Part shown: positions 50,251 through 50,350 of the stretch, one piece after another
How the letters are laid out: every line of letters begins with the position of its first letter
Position numbering within the stretch: the first letter of the stretch is position 1
DNA from: an uncultured Lachnospiraceae bacterium
GTDB lineage: Bacteria > Bacillota > Clostridia > Lachnospirales > Lachnospiraceae
Reading direction: 5' to 3'
Length of the DNA: 50,350 nt
Assembly: GCA_934292725.1 (NCBI GenBank)
Contig: CAKQXY010000025.1
Span: 1-50,350 of the forward strand
Translations under genes and position numbers: made by a program
Notes under the pieces: model-generated
The model's input: only the letters and a program-made list of their open reading frames with translations
Told to the model about the DNA's origin: nothing
Database searches by the model: none

Positions 50251-50350
50251 TCTGGGGACAGGTACAAGAAAGCGCAATGCCATTTAGCTAGATGTTCGAG
50301 AAAATGTTCGATTTGCAATTGAGTTTTTTCAAAAGTACCAAAAAAGCTAT

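Noticed and set aside
50290..50325. SOS (LexA) box near the right edge
   Set aside because: ATGTTCGA occurs twice in direct orientation; the LexA site needs an inverted GAAC/GTTC pair.
1..50350. tRNA or rRNA genes
   Set aside because: No cloverleaf with a GGTTCGA-type T-loop and no rRNA segment was recognised; the only firm structural RNA is the SRP RNA.

Overview
The window looks like a chromosome segment of a low-to-moderate GC anaerobic Firmicute, most likely a member of the Lachnospiraceae (Clostridia). This rests on the Bacillus/Clostridium order tadA, SRP RNA, dnaX, ebfC, recR, on strong GGAGG ribosome binding sites and TTGACA/TATAAT promoters, and on several proteins that look like Lachnospiraceae-restricted families. 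No 16S gene is present, so the genus is not fixed.

Layout. At 1-71 the 5' end of a group IIC intron enters from the left, directly behind the hslO terminator. Positions 115-7300 carry hslO plus a methyltransferase, a two-helix membrane protein, metY with a LysR regulator, and a PepV-type dipeptidase. A MATE exporter (7490-8842) faces a long minus-strand housekeeping block (8917-20876). Read in its own direction that block holds an Hpt protein, a zinc-ribbon membrane protein with PAQPDT repeats, tatD, rsmA, a family of unknown function, tadA, the SRP RNA, pfkA, dnaX, ebfC, recR, a TPR/coiled-coil protein with a degenerate AAA-like end, and a CvpA protein. A CpsB-type phosphatase and an L-fucose/L-arabinose isomerase-family gene follow. 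Next comes a TPP-riboswitch-controlled thiamine salvage operon (thiM, thiE, thiD, cytX, then an ArAE-type membrane protein).

Positions 28115-38000 hold regulators and surface functions: a MalT-like LuxR regulator and a secreted acidic protein whose promoters share one operator, a heterodimeric ABC exporter divergent from an AraC regulator, and a membrane-anchored DUF885-like protein that seems to lack the metal-binding motif. metG follows. A LysR regulator and a two-domain GNAT acetyltransferase then lie divergent from a 23-codon gene that has its own promoter, leader hairpin and terminator.

From about 43.1 kb to the right edge the DNA becomes AT-rich and accessory. It is a polymorphic-toxin graveyard: displaced C-terminal modules of an Rhs/YD-repeat protein (one ending in a restriction-endonuclease-fold toxin), several candidate immunity genes, a 40-bp Rhs relic, and two copies of a MITE-like element with TGGCTCAA inverted ends placed exactly where the Rhs frames break. 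Dispersed GGGACAGG hairpin motifs mark many junctions. The full-length Rhs gene, if there is one, is not in this window.

The most interesting candidates for new biology are the LysR/GNAT/micro-gene unit (40392-43062), the LuxR/secreted-protein promoter pair (28115-31882), and the Rhs cassette array with its boundary elements.
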